Assembly (NCBI GenBank): GCA_013289765.1
Contig: JABCZI010000009.1
Span: forward strand, 1-64,000
Source: Acidobacteriota bacterium
GTDB lineage: Bacteria > Acidobacteriota > Terriglobia > Terriglobales > Acidobacteriaceae
Length of the DNA stretch: 64,000 nt
Direction: 5' to 3'
Shown: positions 1 to 8,160 of the stretch, piece by piece
How the letters are laid out: every line of letters starts with the position of its first letter
Position numbering within the stretch: position 1 is the first letter of the stretch
The notes under the pieces: generated by a model
Database searches by the model: none
Told to the model about the DNA's origin: nothing
What the model saw: only the letters and a program-made list of their open reading frames with translations
Translations under genes and position numbers: made by a program

Positions 1-30
1 CGTCACTGCCGCGGTGCTAATCTTTTTCAT
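1..30 (-). CDS. Start of a minus-strand gene leaving the left edge (partial)
   Basis: Only the first ten codons are inside the window. Read on the minus strand they give MKKISTAAVT, the beginning of what looks like an N-terminal signal sequence (two lysines followed by small and hydrophobic residues). The start is supported by a strong ribosome binding site, AAAGGAG, seven bases upstream of the ATG at 30-28. Nothing can be said about function. It is divergent from the secreted protein that begins at 160. Confidence 0.55.
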   Translation of the reverse strand, partial: MKKISTAAVT

Positions 31-159
31 TGCCGGTCTCCTTTTTATCTGTGCCTTGAGCACGTCGATAACTTGGGAGCGTACAGCATCCCGTCCGGAG
101 ACCGGCCTTCTCATCCCATCTGTTTACAACAGTTGTTCCGCGTTTGTATCATCCAACCA

Positions 160-627
160 ATGAAAGCTCTGATGTTTGCCGGGTTGCTAGTGTTAAGCCT
201 CGGCGCCTCTGGCCAGAAATCTGCCGAAAACGCACCCGGAGTCCTTCTTCATGGGGATGGAAAGCGCGGGACGCTTCGCGTGGTCCTCATTGATCGCAAT
301 GGAGAACCCGCTCGACACGTCGCCGTTATGGTCTTTTGGTCGTGCCATGAAACCTGCCCGATTGTTGAGTCGAGCATGCTGACAAATGGTGTCGGAGAGT
401 TTCAACTCGACCCGATCACCGTGGGAAAGTACATCGTCTGCTCGAACTCGGACGTTGGTTCATCACTTCCATGTGTCACGGACCTTGCCGCAACTTCTTG
501 CACCGTGGAGATTGCACCCGAATATCCGAAGGTTGAACTCCGCATGCAGATTCCGCAGCGCGGGATCATGCCGCCTGAACGACATGAGCAAGTCCGCTGT
601 CGACAGACCGCAACCAGTTCGCATTAG
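160..627 (+). CDS. Secreted protein with a carboxypeptidase-regulatory-like fold
   Basis: About 155 residues. An in-frame ATG exists at 73, but the ATG at 160 is preferred because it starts directly with a signal peptide (MKALMFAGLLVLSLGASG). The mature part contains a stretch of the type GTLRVVLIDRNGEPARHVAV followed by GVGEFQLDPITVGKY, the usual look of a carboxypeptidase-regulatory-like or transthyretin-like beta sandwich, in which a ligand is 'decorated' and the last strands are near PITVGKY. Four cysteines around SCHETC, CSNS and CVTD/SCTVE could form disulfides in the periplasm. The protein is probably exported and structural or binding rather than enzymatic. No operon partner is apparent. 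The fold assignment is by pattern only. Confidence 0.6.
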   Translation: MKALMFAGLLVLSLGASGQKSAENAPGVLLHGDGKRGTLRVVLIDRNGEPARHVAVMVFWSCHETCPIVESSMLTNGVGEFQLDPITVGKYIVCSNSDVGSSLPCVTDLAATSCTVEIAPEYPKVELRMQIPQRGIMPPERHEQVRCRQTATSSH

Positions 628-732
628 AGTGGCGAAAAATCCCGGTTACACTCAAGATCCGTCAATGAGCGCTAAGGCCTGTTAGCAGTAGTCATTGAAA
701 GGGTGATGCCCTAAAGCGTAGACTTTCGAATC

Positions 733-981
733 GTGAAAATAGTTGAGTTTGCTCTTATTCTGGCCATCGCGGCAGTAGGCGCAAGCTGCCTGCTTCGACC
801 CGCCGCAATTCAAGATCTTGCGGTGCGAATAAACAAACAGTCGCTATTTCCGAATCCCTTCATGAACTGGCTGCAGCGGCCCAGCTTCCGTGTTTACCTG
901 CGATTCATGGGTATCGTATTCTTGATCTTCGCCACTATAGCGATTATGGGCACAATCGGTGTTCTTCAACGTTGTTGTTGA
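733..981 (+). CDS. Small two-helix membrane protein
   Basis: 82 residues, GTG start. Two hydrophobic segments are visible, about residues 5-25 (FALILAIAAVGASCLL) and 56-78 (FMGIVFLIFATIAIMGTIGVL), joined by a polar loop containing LFPNPFMNWLQRPSFRVYLR. This predicts an inner-membrane hairpin. The family is not recognised with certainty. It stands alone between two hypotheticals. Confidence 0.55.
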   Translation: MKIVEFALILAIAAVGASCLLRPAAIQDLAVRINKQSLFPNPFMNWLQRPSFRVYLRFMGIVFLIFATIAIMGTIGVLQRCC

Positions 982-1013
982 TAAAGCGCGATTACGCTCA
1001 TTGACCCTACCGC

Positions 1014-1045
1014 TGGTAATTTGGTGATTTTGTGATTTGGCAATT
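1014..1045. repeat. Tandem 8-bp degenerate repeat (AATT family), four units
   Basis: Four consecutive octamers, TGGTAATT, TGGTGATT, TTGTGATT and TGGCAATT, share the frame xxGxxATT and are followed by further weaker units. An almost identical set follows aroF at 35857-35888. It lies in the gap between the small membrane protein (ends 981) and the 3' end of the convergent PilZ gene (ends 1126). Confidence 0.7.
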
Positions 1046-1125
1046 GGAGATTGAAAATCAGAATGGTGGTTGAGTTTTTTCGAATTACCGCATTATGCAA
1101 TCGCAAATTGCCGAATGTGAGTGGA

Positions 1126-1494
1126 TCAGGATTTGGTGGCGAGGACTTCGCAGACGCGGCGGATTATTTCGCGCTGGGCGTCGTTGAGGGTGAGGAACTC
1201 GAAGCCGTAGCGGAGGCCGTCGCGGTAACGGACGACGGCGCGAACCTTCAGCGGGTAGGGACTGAGAGGCAGAGGAATATCGAGAGAAACGATTTCGCCG
1301 GTTTCGAGTTCGCCAGTGAGCGTAGCGCCGATGCCGTCCTGTCCGAGTTCGGTGGTGCGTCCCCAACAATTTTGGAATTCTCCGGCTTGAAACATGCGGA
1401 CCTGCATGCGGGCGTCGATGGCAAAGCGCGGGTAACGGCGGCCGTTGGCACCGGCAGATTTATCGGACGCGAGTTTTTTTGCAGGTGCCGGCAT
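1126..1494 (-). CDS. PilZ domain protein
   Basis: 122 residues. PilZ domains bind cyclic di-GMP through an RxxxR motif and a downstream D/N-x-S-x-x-G motif. Here RRYPR at residues 19-23 supplies the first motif, and a degenerate second motif, QDGIG, lies at about 52-56, within a beta-barrel-like sequence ending in VRAVVRYRDGLRYGFEF, which is typical of the family. Residues 1-18 are a short basic, Ala/Lys-rich tail. The protein is a stand-alone PilZ of the usual size, so it is likely a cytoplasmic c-di-GMP effector that acts on a partner. The serine of the second motif is replaced by glycine, which makes ligand binding slightly less certain. Confidence 0.8.
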   Translation of the reverse strand: MPAPAKKLASDKSAGANGRRYPRFAIDARMQVRMFQAGEFQNCWGRTTELGQDGIGATLTGELETGEIVSLDIPLPLSPYPLKVRAVVRYRDGLRYGFEFLTLNDAQREIIRRVCEVLATKS

Positions 1495-1523
1495 TTTAAG
1501 TTTCCTGGCTTAACGTCCCTCAG

Positions 1524-1576
1524 GGGCTAAAGCCCGCATCCTCATCGAGCCCGCCGCGGCACGGCTGAAGCCGTGC
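1524..1576. repeat. Two small REP-like hairpins upstream of the PilZ gene
   Basis: GGGCT-AA-AGCCC at 1524-1535 and GCACGGC-TGAA-GCCGTGC at 1559-1576. The second has the same TGAA loop as the palindromes at 2178, 18338 and 47022. They lie between the start of the PilZ gene and the 3' end of the next minus-strand gene. Confidence 0.6.
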
Positions 1577-1603
1577 TCTTTCAACGCCGAGGTCCGGACC
1601 GCT

Positions 1604-2074
1604 CTAGTTTCCGTGCAACAAGTATCCGGGTTCCAGGGGGAGTTTGCCTGCGATCTTTACGACCGCGACACTGCTATTAATCGAATAGACATCTACGACA
1701 CCGATCGCGCCGGGGAGGTTTGCGACCTTGTTGACAAGTTCTTCATCGGAGGCGACGACCAGGATTGCGGGGTGGTTGGGACGTCCGTGATTGGAGGTGA
1801 CGATCAGGCCGTTGACTTCGCTCTCGGGCATGTCGTAGACCTTTTGCAAAACTAACTTCATTTCCGGCGCAGATGGGGAGCGCATGATGAAGGTGATGGG
1901 CTTGCCATCCGGCCATCGATTGTTTTGCGCCTTGCAAACCTTGATCAGATCGGGGACGGTGATGCCGGCCACGGCGTTAGATTTATTGGAGACCAGCGCG
2001 AGATCGCGCGCCGACGCTAGCGAAGCGCTGACGAGCAGGAAGAAGGAAATGCGCAGAATGCGTTGATAGAGCAA
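1604..2074 (-). CDS. Exported protein with a PstS-like (phosphate-binding-like) half domain
   Basis: 156 residues. The start is a TTG at 2074 with GGAG eight bases upstream, giving a signal peptide (ILRISFFLLVSASLASA, residues about 6-22). The mature part (AVAGITVPDLIKVCKAQNNRWPDGKPITFIMRS...) resembles the short substrate-binding-like domains related to PstS, which often contain the phrase 'W.DG.PI' and a later 'GAIGVVD' motif; GAIGVVDVYS is present at about 123-132. It is about half the size of a full PstS and lacks transporter neighbours, so a transport role cannot be assumed. Confidence 0.6.
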   Translation of the reverse strand: MLYQRILRISFFLLVSASLASARDLALVSNKSNAVAGITVPDLIKVCKAQNNRWPDGKPITFIMRSPSAPEMKLVLQKVYDMPESEVNGLIVTSNHGRPNHPAILVVASDEELVNKVANLPGAIGVVDVYSINSSVAVVKIAGKLPLEPGYLLHGN

Positions 2075-2177
2075 GCTTGGTCTCCAAACGTTGCAAAGGT
2101 CTAATGGGATTGTGCGGCAAGAAGGGTCATTCGTTAAAGGTAACTAAGGTCACGAGGGTGAGGGGTGAGGCGGACTC

Positions 2178-2207
2178 GGCACGCCTGAAGGCGTGCCCCG
2201 ATACGAA
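2178..2207. repeat. TGAA-loop palindrome with conserved CYGATACGAA tail, copy 1
   Basis: Perfect 8-bp stem GGCACGCC / GGCGTGCC around the loop TGAA, followed by CCGATACGAA. Copies 2 and 3 at 18338 and 47022 have different stem bases that still pair, and the same loop and tail. Confidence 0.8.
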
Positions 2208-2229
2208 TCTTGTGTTTAACGCAACGAAC

Positions 2230-2257
2230 AAGGGCGCGGCTTGAGAGCCGCGCCCTT
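2230..2257. terminator. Terminator-like hairpin after the lipoprotein gene
   Basis: Perfect 12-bp inverted repeat (AAGGGCGCGGCT and its complement) with a four-base loop, lying just past the 3' end of the minus-strand lipoprotein gene. The T-run on the minus strand is weak (TTGTTCGTT), so rho-independent action is plausible but not certain. Confidence 0.55.
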
Positions 2258-2276
2258 GGTGGACTGGCAAGTCAAT

Positions 2277-3851
2277 TCACTTGCGTCTGAGGGCATGCGC
2301 CTGGGGCGCCGGTCGGAGCGTTACGATGCCCGGTTCTGCCCCCGGGGAGGCAGAAGCATTCTGAAGTTCGAATATCCCCGCTCCGATTTGATTGGTATCG
2401 GTCTCGAGGAAAAGAATGGTTGAGCTGTTCACGACATAGAAGGCATAGCTGATGAAGGCGTTGCCGTGTTCGGTAGTGGTGGCTGTGCCCCTGCCGGTGC
2501 TGTCCGGAGCCGTGAGACTACCGCTTAGAGCCTGATCGAAGTTTGTGTTGCCCTCGTCGTTGATATCGACAATTCCGCTAAAACCGCTGCTGGTCGTAGT
2601 GAACTGGGCGATATCATCTTCCTCGAAAGCGCCCGAACCGTTTCCGGAGTTGACGGCGGAGAGATTCAGGCCGTATCCCTGGGATGCGCCGAGAGATACA
2701 GAGGACTGGAGGAAAGCTGATCCGGTTGTGACGCCGAGGCCATCGATCTCCAGGAGTTGGATACCCGTGACACCGTTGGAAGTAATAGGATAGGCGGCGA
2801 ATGTGTAGGAGCCAGGAAGGTCGCTGGCGGCACCGTTTACGAAGTTGTTGAGGGTCAGCACCGAGCGTCCACCGGAAAGGGCGGCAAAGCTGCCGGCGAC
2901 AGTGGTGACCTGGTTTACATTGCCACCATCGTTATAGTCCTCAAGACCCGCCGTAATCGTACCGGTTGAACTCGCAGGCAACAAACCGCCAAGAGCCAAA
3001 GGGTTACTGGTCGTGTCGAATCCCGACATGGTGAAAGCGAGCGTACCCGAGGGGATAGAAGTTGCCGGAGTGTATGCATCGCCGGAAGTAAAAAGCAAAC
3101 CATCGGTCTCGATAAATTTCAGGTGTGTGCTATCAATCGCGTAAACGTCGAACTTATAGGTGCCGGTAGTAATGAGTTGGGCTGTTCCTGGGGTCGTGCC
3201 GGTCCCGACAGTGATAAAGGAGGTTGTTCCGATGGACTGGCCAGTTGTAGCTTGCGAGTCCTGGATTCCGGCCGTCACGCCGCCCGAAGCGTTTAAAGTA
3301 ACCGAACCTACTGTGGCAGAGGGTGAGTACGATGGGCCAGGACCTGTTCCCGTAAGACTGAAGGAAAGTGCGGTGATCGCTGTTTGGGCGATCGCATTGG
3401 ACTGCAGGTCAATGGTTCCGCTACCGGTACCGTTAGCGTCAAATTCGGTAATCAGGCCGTGCGAGGTCGAGGTCAGAACAAAATCCAAGCCAATGGGCCC
3501 GATCGAAGCGTTAAGAGTAGTCTGCCCCCGGCCATCCGCCGTGATTCTATAAGTTGAGCTAGTGATCGGCACGTTAGGGTTGACGAGAACATTGGGGTCT
3601 GCGCTGACGAGGTCGAGCGTCCCTCCCGAAATGCTGCCGCCTTGGGCGGTGAAGGAGCCAACGATGGTCGTGAAGAATCCACTGGCGTCCACACCTGACG
3701 TTGAGAACACGTAGGTGCCGTTCAGGCTGGTGTTGTTGAAGCCGCCGCCGGGAGGCGGTACGACTTTGGGCGAACTACTGCCGCCGCAGGCAACTAGAAA
3801 GGCAAGCATGGTGAGAGCGAGGAGCGGAGCGATCCCTTTACGTACTGACAT
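2277..3851 (-). CDS. Large surface or periplasmic lipoprotein of the repeated 'NGTYVFS' type
   Basis: 524 residues from the ATG at 3851, which has a GGGGGA ribosome binding site and begins MSVRKGIAPLLALTM. The open frame extends much further upstream to 4511, but that part has no signal sequence and overlaps another gene, so it is excluded. The lipobox LVAC is followed by GGSSS and a proline-glycine linker. The rest is a series of roughly 100-residue units, each opening like NTSLNGTYVFSTSG and containing GTYKFDVYAIDSTHLKFIETD, with alternating Gly/Ser/Thr-rich strands. This is typical of secreted beta-rich proteins common in acidobacterial genomes. Function is unknown. The short protein at 43364 has the same opening motif (SNANLNGTYSFQF). 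Confidence 0.75.
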   Translation of the reverse strand: MSVRKGIAPLLALTMLAFLVACGGSSSPKVVPPPGGGFNNTSLNGTYVFSTSGVDASGFFTTIVGSFTAQGGSISGGTLDLVSADPNVLVNPNVPITSSTYRITADGRGQTTLNASIGPIGLDFVLTSTSHGLITEFDANGTGSGTIDLQSNAIAQTAITALSFSLTGTGPGPSYSPSATVGSVTLNASGGVTAGIQDSQATTGQSIGTTSFITVGTGTTPGTAQLITTGTYKFDVYAIDSTHLKFIETDGLLFTSGDAYTPATSIPSGTLAFTMSGFDTTSNPLALGGLLPASSTGTITAGLEDYNDGGNVNQVTTVAGSFAALSGGRSVLTLNNFVNGAASDLPGSYTFAAYPITSNGVTGIQLLEIDGLGVTTGSAFLQSSVSLGASQGYGLNLSAVNSGNGSGAFEEDDIAQFTTTSSGFSGIVDINDEGNTNFDQALSGSLTAPDSTGRGTATTTEHGNAFISYAFYVVNSSTILFLETDTNQIGAGIFELQNASASPGAEPGIVTLRPAPQAHALRRK

Positions 3852-4106
3852 AACATCCCCCTGGCAGAAATTGAATCTGGAAATCGTGGCACTTTGGTTT
3901 GAGGTTAGCACACGAATTATTCTTTTAACCCGTATCATTCCAACCCGTATCATTTCAATAAGTAGCGGGGCGTTATAAAAATAGGGAGGGCCGCGCAAGT
4001 TATATATATCTTTACATTCTGGCAGGGGCGCGGAGTTTCGTATTTGGACATCCAATGCACAACGACCTGCCCCGTGGGCGCGGGTTAACATGGCGCGGTT
4101 AAAAAG

Positions 4107-4934
4107 ATGAACTGGGGATTCAGATTGCCGGTCATTCAATTTCGGAATCCGCAATTTCGGAGTGCGCAATATCGGACTGCGCTGGCAGGCGCGCTGATTA
4201 TGGCGTTGAGCGCAGCGGCCATGGGGCAGGCGGCAGCGGGGCAAAAGAGCGCGCCTGCGACGATTAAAACTCTGCCAGACAAAACTTCGGCGGAGAGTTC
4301 TGCATCCGATAATGGGCAACCTGAAAACAATCAGACTGGACTGGTGATTGAACCGGCGGAGATGCCGGTCACGTATCCGCACGGGCCGTACAATTCGGGT
4401 TTTCATGCACGAGGCAATTATGTGCCGGTGCTGCACTGGAGCGTGGAGAAGGGTAAGCTGCCGCCGGGAATGATCCTGGAGGATAACGGGGCGCTGCGGG
4501 GCGAGGCTCAACGAGCGGGAGAATTTCAGTTTGTGATCGTGGTGAGGGATGGCGGCAACCCGCAGCAGGCGGTGCGGAAATCATTCGTGATCAAGGTAGT
4601 GGAAGCGCTGACGGTGGTGTGGAAGGTTCCGGCGCACGTAAATGCGAACCGTATTGAGGGTAGCGTCGAAGTCTCGAATGCGACGGTGGACGATGTAGAT
4701 TTAACCTTCGACGTGAAAGCGGTGGCGCAGGATGGCCGGGCAACCGAGATCGGCTATCAGCACTTTCCCTTGAAGCGAGGCACGATAGGAATGGCGCTGC
4801 CGTTTGGGGAGAACTTGCCGTACGGATCTTATGTGGTGTACGTGAACGTGAACGGTGAGATCGCGAAGCGGAATGCTATCTACAAACAGCAGATGAAAAC
4901 ACCGGCGGCGCTGCTGGTGGCGGTGGGGCCGTAG
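4107..4934 (+). CDS. Secreted protein with a putative Ig-like (cadherin-like) domain
   Basis: 275 residues. A hydrophobic signal-like segment lies at about 24-42 (TALAGALIMALSAAAMGQAA). The central region, with HWSVEKGKLPPGMILEDNGALRGE and FVIVVRDGGNPQQA, has the 'LPPGL.L...G.L.G.P...G.F.F.V.V.D' signature of putative Ig domains (He_PIG family). The C-terminal 100 residues look like another beta domain. The N-terminal part before the signal is odd: it contains three five-residue repeats (QFRNP, QFRSA, QYRTA) encoded by a 15-bp tandem repeat at 4136-4180, so the true start may be downstream of it. Probably periplasmic or surface-exposed. No functional partner is visible. Confidence 0.65.
   Translation: MNWGFRLPVIQFRNPQFRSAQYRTALAGALIMALSAAAMGQAAAGQKSAPATIKTLPDKTSAESSASDNGQPENNQTGLVIEPAEMPVTYPHGPYNSGFHARGNYVPVLHWSVEKGKLPPGMILEDNGALRGEAQRAGEFQFVIVVRDGGNPQQAVRKSFVIKVVEALTVVWKVPAHVNANRIEGSVEVSNATVDDVDLTFDVKAVAQDGRATEIGYQHFPLKRGTIGMALPFGENLPYGSYVVYVNVNGEIAKRNAIYKQQMKTPAALLVAVGP
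4136..4180 (+). repeat. 15-bp tandem repeat, three units, inside the 5' end of a gene
   Basis: Units CAATTTCGGAATCCG, CAATTTCGGAGTGCG and CAATATCGGACTGCG follow each other without gap. They encode a pentapeptide repeat in front of a signal peptide, which suggests a non-coding minisatellite captured by an upstream start codon. Confidence 0.75.
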
Positions 4935-5077
4935 CGGGCGGCATCCGGTTGGCGGAAGCCGGGTGCCGGGTTTGGCGGACGGTACCCTGGTTACATTGAC
5001 TTTAGGTTTCGGTATCTGAAAAACTAATTACAAGTTTTTTATTAGTCATCGTGTTACGTTTCTTGTAATAGGCGGCG

Positions 5078-5497
5078 ATGGAACTGTTGCTCAATCTCGT
5101 GTGGCTGCTGTTGGCGCTGCCGGCGTATTGGCTGTGGCGGCGTGGCGCGGGGGCGCGGTTGGCGCGCAAGGTGAGTGCGCTGCAGTTTTTACTGGCCCTG
5201 GCATGCGCGCTGGTTTTGCTGTTTCCGGTGATCTCGGCGACGGACGATCTGAATGCCATGCGGGCCGAGATGGAAGATTCGACGGTCAGCAAACGCGCGG
5301 TACGGCAGGCGGGAAGCGAAAAGACTTCAGGCTGGGTGAATCGCGTGGAGGGGACTCCGCTCATGGTGGCGAGCGGGAGTTGGATTCCTGCTCTGGACGT
5401 TCGGTTGTTTCAGGATTGTGTTGCGTACGTTTCGCAGCTGTCGAGGGCTTGCGTTCTCCACGCAGGCCGGGCTCCTCCTTTATCTCTGCTCGGGTAG
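5078..5497 (+). CDS. Small membrane protein preceding the RND efflux operon
   Basis: 139 residues. Two hydrophobic helices are visible at about 2-21 (LLLNLVWLLLALPAYWLWR) and 34-54 (ALQFLLALACALVLLFPVIS), followed by the phrase SATDDLNAMRAEMEDS and a polar tail ending RAPPLSLLG. The same order (two helices, SATDDLHAMR-like segment, RAPP..LG end) is remembered from small acidobacterial proteins next to CusC-type genes, but that is unverified here. It ends 222 bp before the efflux channel gene on the same strand, so a role with metal efflux, perhaps as a sensor or small accessory, is inference only. Confidence 0.6.
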   Translation: MELLLNLVWLLLALPAYWLWRRGAGARLARKVSALQFLLALACALVLLFPVISATDDLNAMRAEMEDSTVSKRAVRQAGSEKTSGWVNRVEGTPLMVASGSWIPALDVRLFQDCVAYVSQLSRACVLHAGRAPPLSLLG

Positions 5498-5580
5498 TTC
5501 GCCGACGTTCCCGGATTCTATTAGTTGAATCGCTGATCTGCAGCAGCAATAAATTCGCAGCGATTGTCCCTCGTCTTTCG

Positions 5581-5679
5581 AGAATCTTTAGAGAATCTTT
5601 ACGGGAAAAACCAGATGCTTATACGCACACTCGCGACGGCGATGGTGCGAGCTCAGACGTACAAGTTACGTCTTTACGG
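5581..5679 (+). promoter_or_regulatory. Repeated TCTTTA motif upstream of the efflux operon
   Basis: AGAATCTTTA occurs twice in tandem (5581-5590 and 5592-5601), and TCTTTACGG occurs at 5596-5604 and again at 5671-5679. Direct repeats of this kind just upstream of a metal-efflux operon could be binding sites for a response regulator. No regulator gene is adjacent, so this is a suggestion. Confidence 0.35.
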
Positions 5680-5719
5680 AAGGTTGGAAAAATTCCGGGA
5701 GCAATTGCACGGAGTACCT

Positions 5720-7003
5720 ATGTGGAAAAGACTTTGGTGGTTCTTGATGTTAACGGTGCCGGGGGCGGTGTTCCCGGCAGCGGCGCAAGTGTCGCCGCCG
5801 CCTCAGGTTTGGACCTGGGAGCAGGTGAAAGAAAGATTTCAGTTGGATAATCCCACGCTGCTGGCCGACAAGGTGAATATCGATGAATCGAAGGCGCAGG
5901 AGATTACGGCGTTTCTAAGGCCGAATCCGAACCTCACCTTGTCGGTTGACGGGACGCAAATCGCTCCTGACAGAGGCGTGTGGCGGCCCCTGGCCGGGAC
6001 TTTTGAGTCGCCGAGCATTAGTTATCTGCACGAGCGGCAGCACAAGCGGGAGCTGCGTTTGGAGAGCGCGAAGAAGGGAACGCTGATAGCGATTTCGAGC
6101 CACGACGACATGCAGCGGACCATGCTGTTCAACTTACGCAGCGCATTTGTATCGGCGCTTCAGGCCAAAGCGGTGCTGCAGCTGGCAAAAGACAACATTG
6201 CCTATTACGACCACTTGTTGCAGATAAGCCGCGACCGTTACAGCGCCGGCGACATTGCGCAAATCGATCTTGACCGGTTGGAACTGCAGCGAGTGCAGTA
6301 TGAATCGGATTTGCAAACTGCGGAGGAGGACCTGGAAGACGCGAAGATCCAGCTGCGCACCATGCTGAATTCGCGAACTCCGCTGGAGCAGTTTGACGTG
6401 ATCGGAGTCTACGATTTCAACGACCAACTTCCGCCGCAGGATGAGTTCAGGAAGATCGCTTTGGATTCCCGGCCGGACTTAAAGGCAGCGGTGGAATCCG
6501 TGGACAAAGCCAAAACGGATCACAAATTGGCGGTGGCCAACGGTTCAACCGATCCGATCTGGAGCGCGTGGTATACCCACAACTCGTCGAACAATAACCC
6601 TTTCGGAATAAATACGCTCGGCGTGAGCGCATCCTTCCCGCTGCGCATTTTTGATCGCAACCAGGGGGAGAAGCTGCGCACGGAGCTGGATATCACTCGG
6701 AATGAGAGATTGCGGGATGCGGCCGAGGCGGGCGTGCTGAGCGACGTTGATTCCAATTACGCCACGGTGGAGAGCGATCTCATTCTACTGCGGCCTTACA
6801 AAGCGAAGTACCTGCAGCAGGCGGTGCGGGTGCGCGAGACCATTACTTTTTCTTATCAGCATGGCGGCGCTTCGCTGCTGGATTTTCTAAATGCGCAGGC
6901 GGAATACCGCACGGTGGAATTAAGTTACGTGAACCTGGTGGGATCGTATTTGACGGCGGCGGCGCAGTTGAATCAGGCGGTGGGACGCGAGGTGATCCAG
7001 TGA
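5720..7003 (+). CDS. TolC-family outer-membrane efflux channel (CusC/CzcC-like)
   Basis: 427 residues from the ATG at 5720, chosen because it has GGAG five bases upstream and begins directly with a signal peptide (MWKRLWWFLMLTVPGAVFPAAAQ); a longer frame from 5564 lacks these. The protein has the two-fold repeat of TolC-type channels: coiled-coil helices with SRDRYSAGDIAQIDLDRLELQRVQYE and a later SYQHGGASLLDFLNAQAEYRTVELSYVNLVGSYL, the classic 'G..S.LD.L.AQ' motif of the family. It forms the outer-membrane exit duct of a tripartite heavy-metal RND pump with the next two genes. Its stop codon overlaps the start of the adaptor gene by four bases, indicating translational coupling. Confidence 0.9.
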   Translation: MWKRLWWFLMLTVPGAVFPAAAQVSPPPQVWTWEQVKERFQLDNPTLLADKVNIDESKAQEITAFLRPNPNLTLSVDGTQIAPDRGVWRPLAGTFESPSISYLHERQHKRELRLESAKKGTLIAISSHDDMQRTMLFNLRSAFVSALQAKAVLQLAKDNIAYYDHLLQISRDRYSAGDIAQIDLDRLELQRVQYESDLQTAEEDLEDAKIQLRTMLNSRTPLEQFDVIGVYDFNDQLPPQDEFRKIALDSRPDLKAAVESVDKAKTDHKLAVANGSTDPIWSAWYTHNSSNNNPFGINTLGVSASFPLRIFDRNQGEKLRTELDITRNERLRDAAEAGVLSDVDSNYATVESDLILLRPYKAKYLQQAVRVRETITFSYQHGGASLLDFLNAQAEYRTVELSYVNLVGSYLTAAAQLNQAVGREVIQ

Positions 7004-8133
7004 AGATCAGATATTTTCCCCAGATCCTAATGCTGGCGGCGTGTTCGTTCCTGCTGGCTGCCTGCAACGCCGGCAAAGCAGATCCGAAGGCCGAGGCTCC
7101 GCCTCCAGCAAATGTTCAGGCTGATCTGGACTCGAACAATTTCAAGGTGGATCATCCGGAGCAATTTCCCCTGGCGACGGCGGTTGAGTATAAGGCCGCC
7201 CCGGCTCTGAACGTCACCGGAGTGGTACAGCCTGATATCGCGCGCTCCGTACCCGTGATTTCGTTAGCTGCGGGACGAGTGCTGGAAGTGAAGGCGCGGC
7301 TGGGCGATGTCGTGAAAAAAGGCCAAGTATTGATGCGAGTTCGGAGCAACGATATTTCCGGGGCTTACCAAATCTACCGGAAGGCGGTGAACGACGAACT
7401 ACTGGCGCGGCAGCAGTTGCAGCGGCAGCAGATTCTTTACGAGAAAGGTGCGGTTGCCAGAAGCGCTCTCGAACAGGCAGAGGACGCGGCAAAAAATGCA
7501 CAGGCCGATCTGGAAGCGTCGACCGAACAGTTGCGAACACTCGACATTGATAAAGACCATCCCTCGGGGATAGTCGATGTAACCGCTCCCATCTCGGGCG
7601 TAATTACCGACCAGCAAGTAACCAATGCATCGGGGGTTCAGGGTCTGTCTGGGCCAAATCCGTTTACGATTTCTGATTTGTCTTATGTGTGGATCATCTG
7701 CGACGTTTACGAAAACGATCTCGACGCTGTGCATGTAGGCGAATTCGCCGACATTCACCTGAACGCGTATCCCCAGAAGGTCTTCAAAGGACGGATCGAT
7801 AACATCTTGTCGGTTCTGGATCCCACTCTGCGCACAGCAAAGGTCCGGCTGGAAGTTCCGAATCCGGGAGAGGTGCGCATCGGCATGTTCGTCACGGCCA
7901 CGTTCTACGGAAAGCAGGCGGAGAGTCGCGCTGCGGTTCCAGCCACTGCCATTTTGCACCTGCACGACCGGGAGTGGGTCTACGTGCCGATCGCAGCCGG
8001 CCACTTCAAGCGACTGGAAGTAGTCACGGGAAAGATGCTCCCCGGGAACTCGCAGGAGGTGGTGTCCGGGATAAAGTCCGGAGATCGAGTGGTGTCAAAC
8101 GCGTTGGCGCTGCAAAACACGGTGGAACAGTAG
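7000..8133 (+). CDS. RND efflux periplasmic adaptor lipoprotein (CusB/CzcB-like)
   Basis: 377 residues, GTG start at 7000 overlapping the TGA of the channel gene (GTGA). A lipobox LLAAC at about 18-22 makes it an inner-membrane-anchored lipoprotein. The order of a membrane fusion protein is present: barrel-sandwich half (PVISLAAGRVLEVKARLGDVVKKGQVLMRV), helical hairpin (residues about 120-180, ending ALEQAEDAAKNAQADLEAS), second lipoyl half (VTAPISGVITDQQV), then the beta-barrel and membrane-proximal domains. It would link the CusA-type pump to the channel and may hand over metal. The N-terminal methionine-rich metal site of CusB is not evident, so the substrate cannot be set to copper or silver rather than zinc, cobalt or nickel. 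Confidence 0.9.
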   Translation: MKIRYFPQILMLAACSFLLAACNAGKADPKAEAPPPANVQADLDSNNFKVDHPEQFPLATAVEYKAAPALNVTGVVQPDIARSVPVISLAAGRVLEVKARLGDVVKKGQVLMRVRSNDISGAYQIYRKAVNDELLARQQLQRQQILYEKGAVARSALEQAEDAAKNAQADLEASTEQLRTLDIDKDHPSGIVDVTAPISGVITDQQVTNASGVQGLSGPNPFTISDLSYVWIICDVYENDLDAVHVGEFADIHLNAYPQKVFKGRIDNILSVLDPTLRTAKVRLEVPNPGEVRIGMFVTATFYGKQAESRAAVPATAILHLHDREWVYVPIAAGHFKRLEVVTGKMLPGNSQEVVSGIKSGDRVVSNALALQNTVEQ

Positions 8134-8160
8134 AGCGGAGCAATTGAGGTGGAAAGATAA

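Noticed and set aside
3852-4511. N-terminal extension of the large lipoprotein
   Set aside because: The upstream part is on the complement of another gene, is Arg-rich, and has no signal sequence; the ATG at 3851 has a good ribosome binding site and lipobox context.
5078-5497. Plus-strand overlapping frame from 5101 as an alternative gene
   Set aside because: Gly/Arg-rich shadow frame without a signal, membrane segment or ribosome binding site, while the chosen frame has two clear helices.
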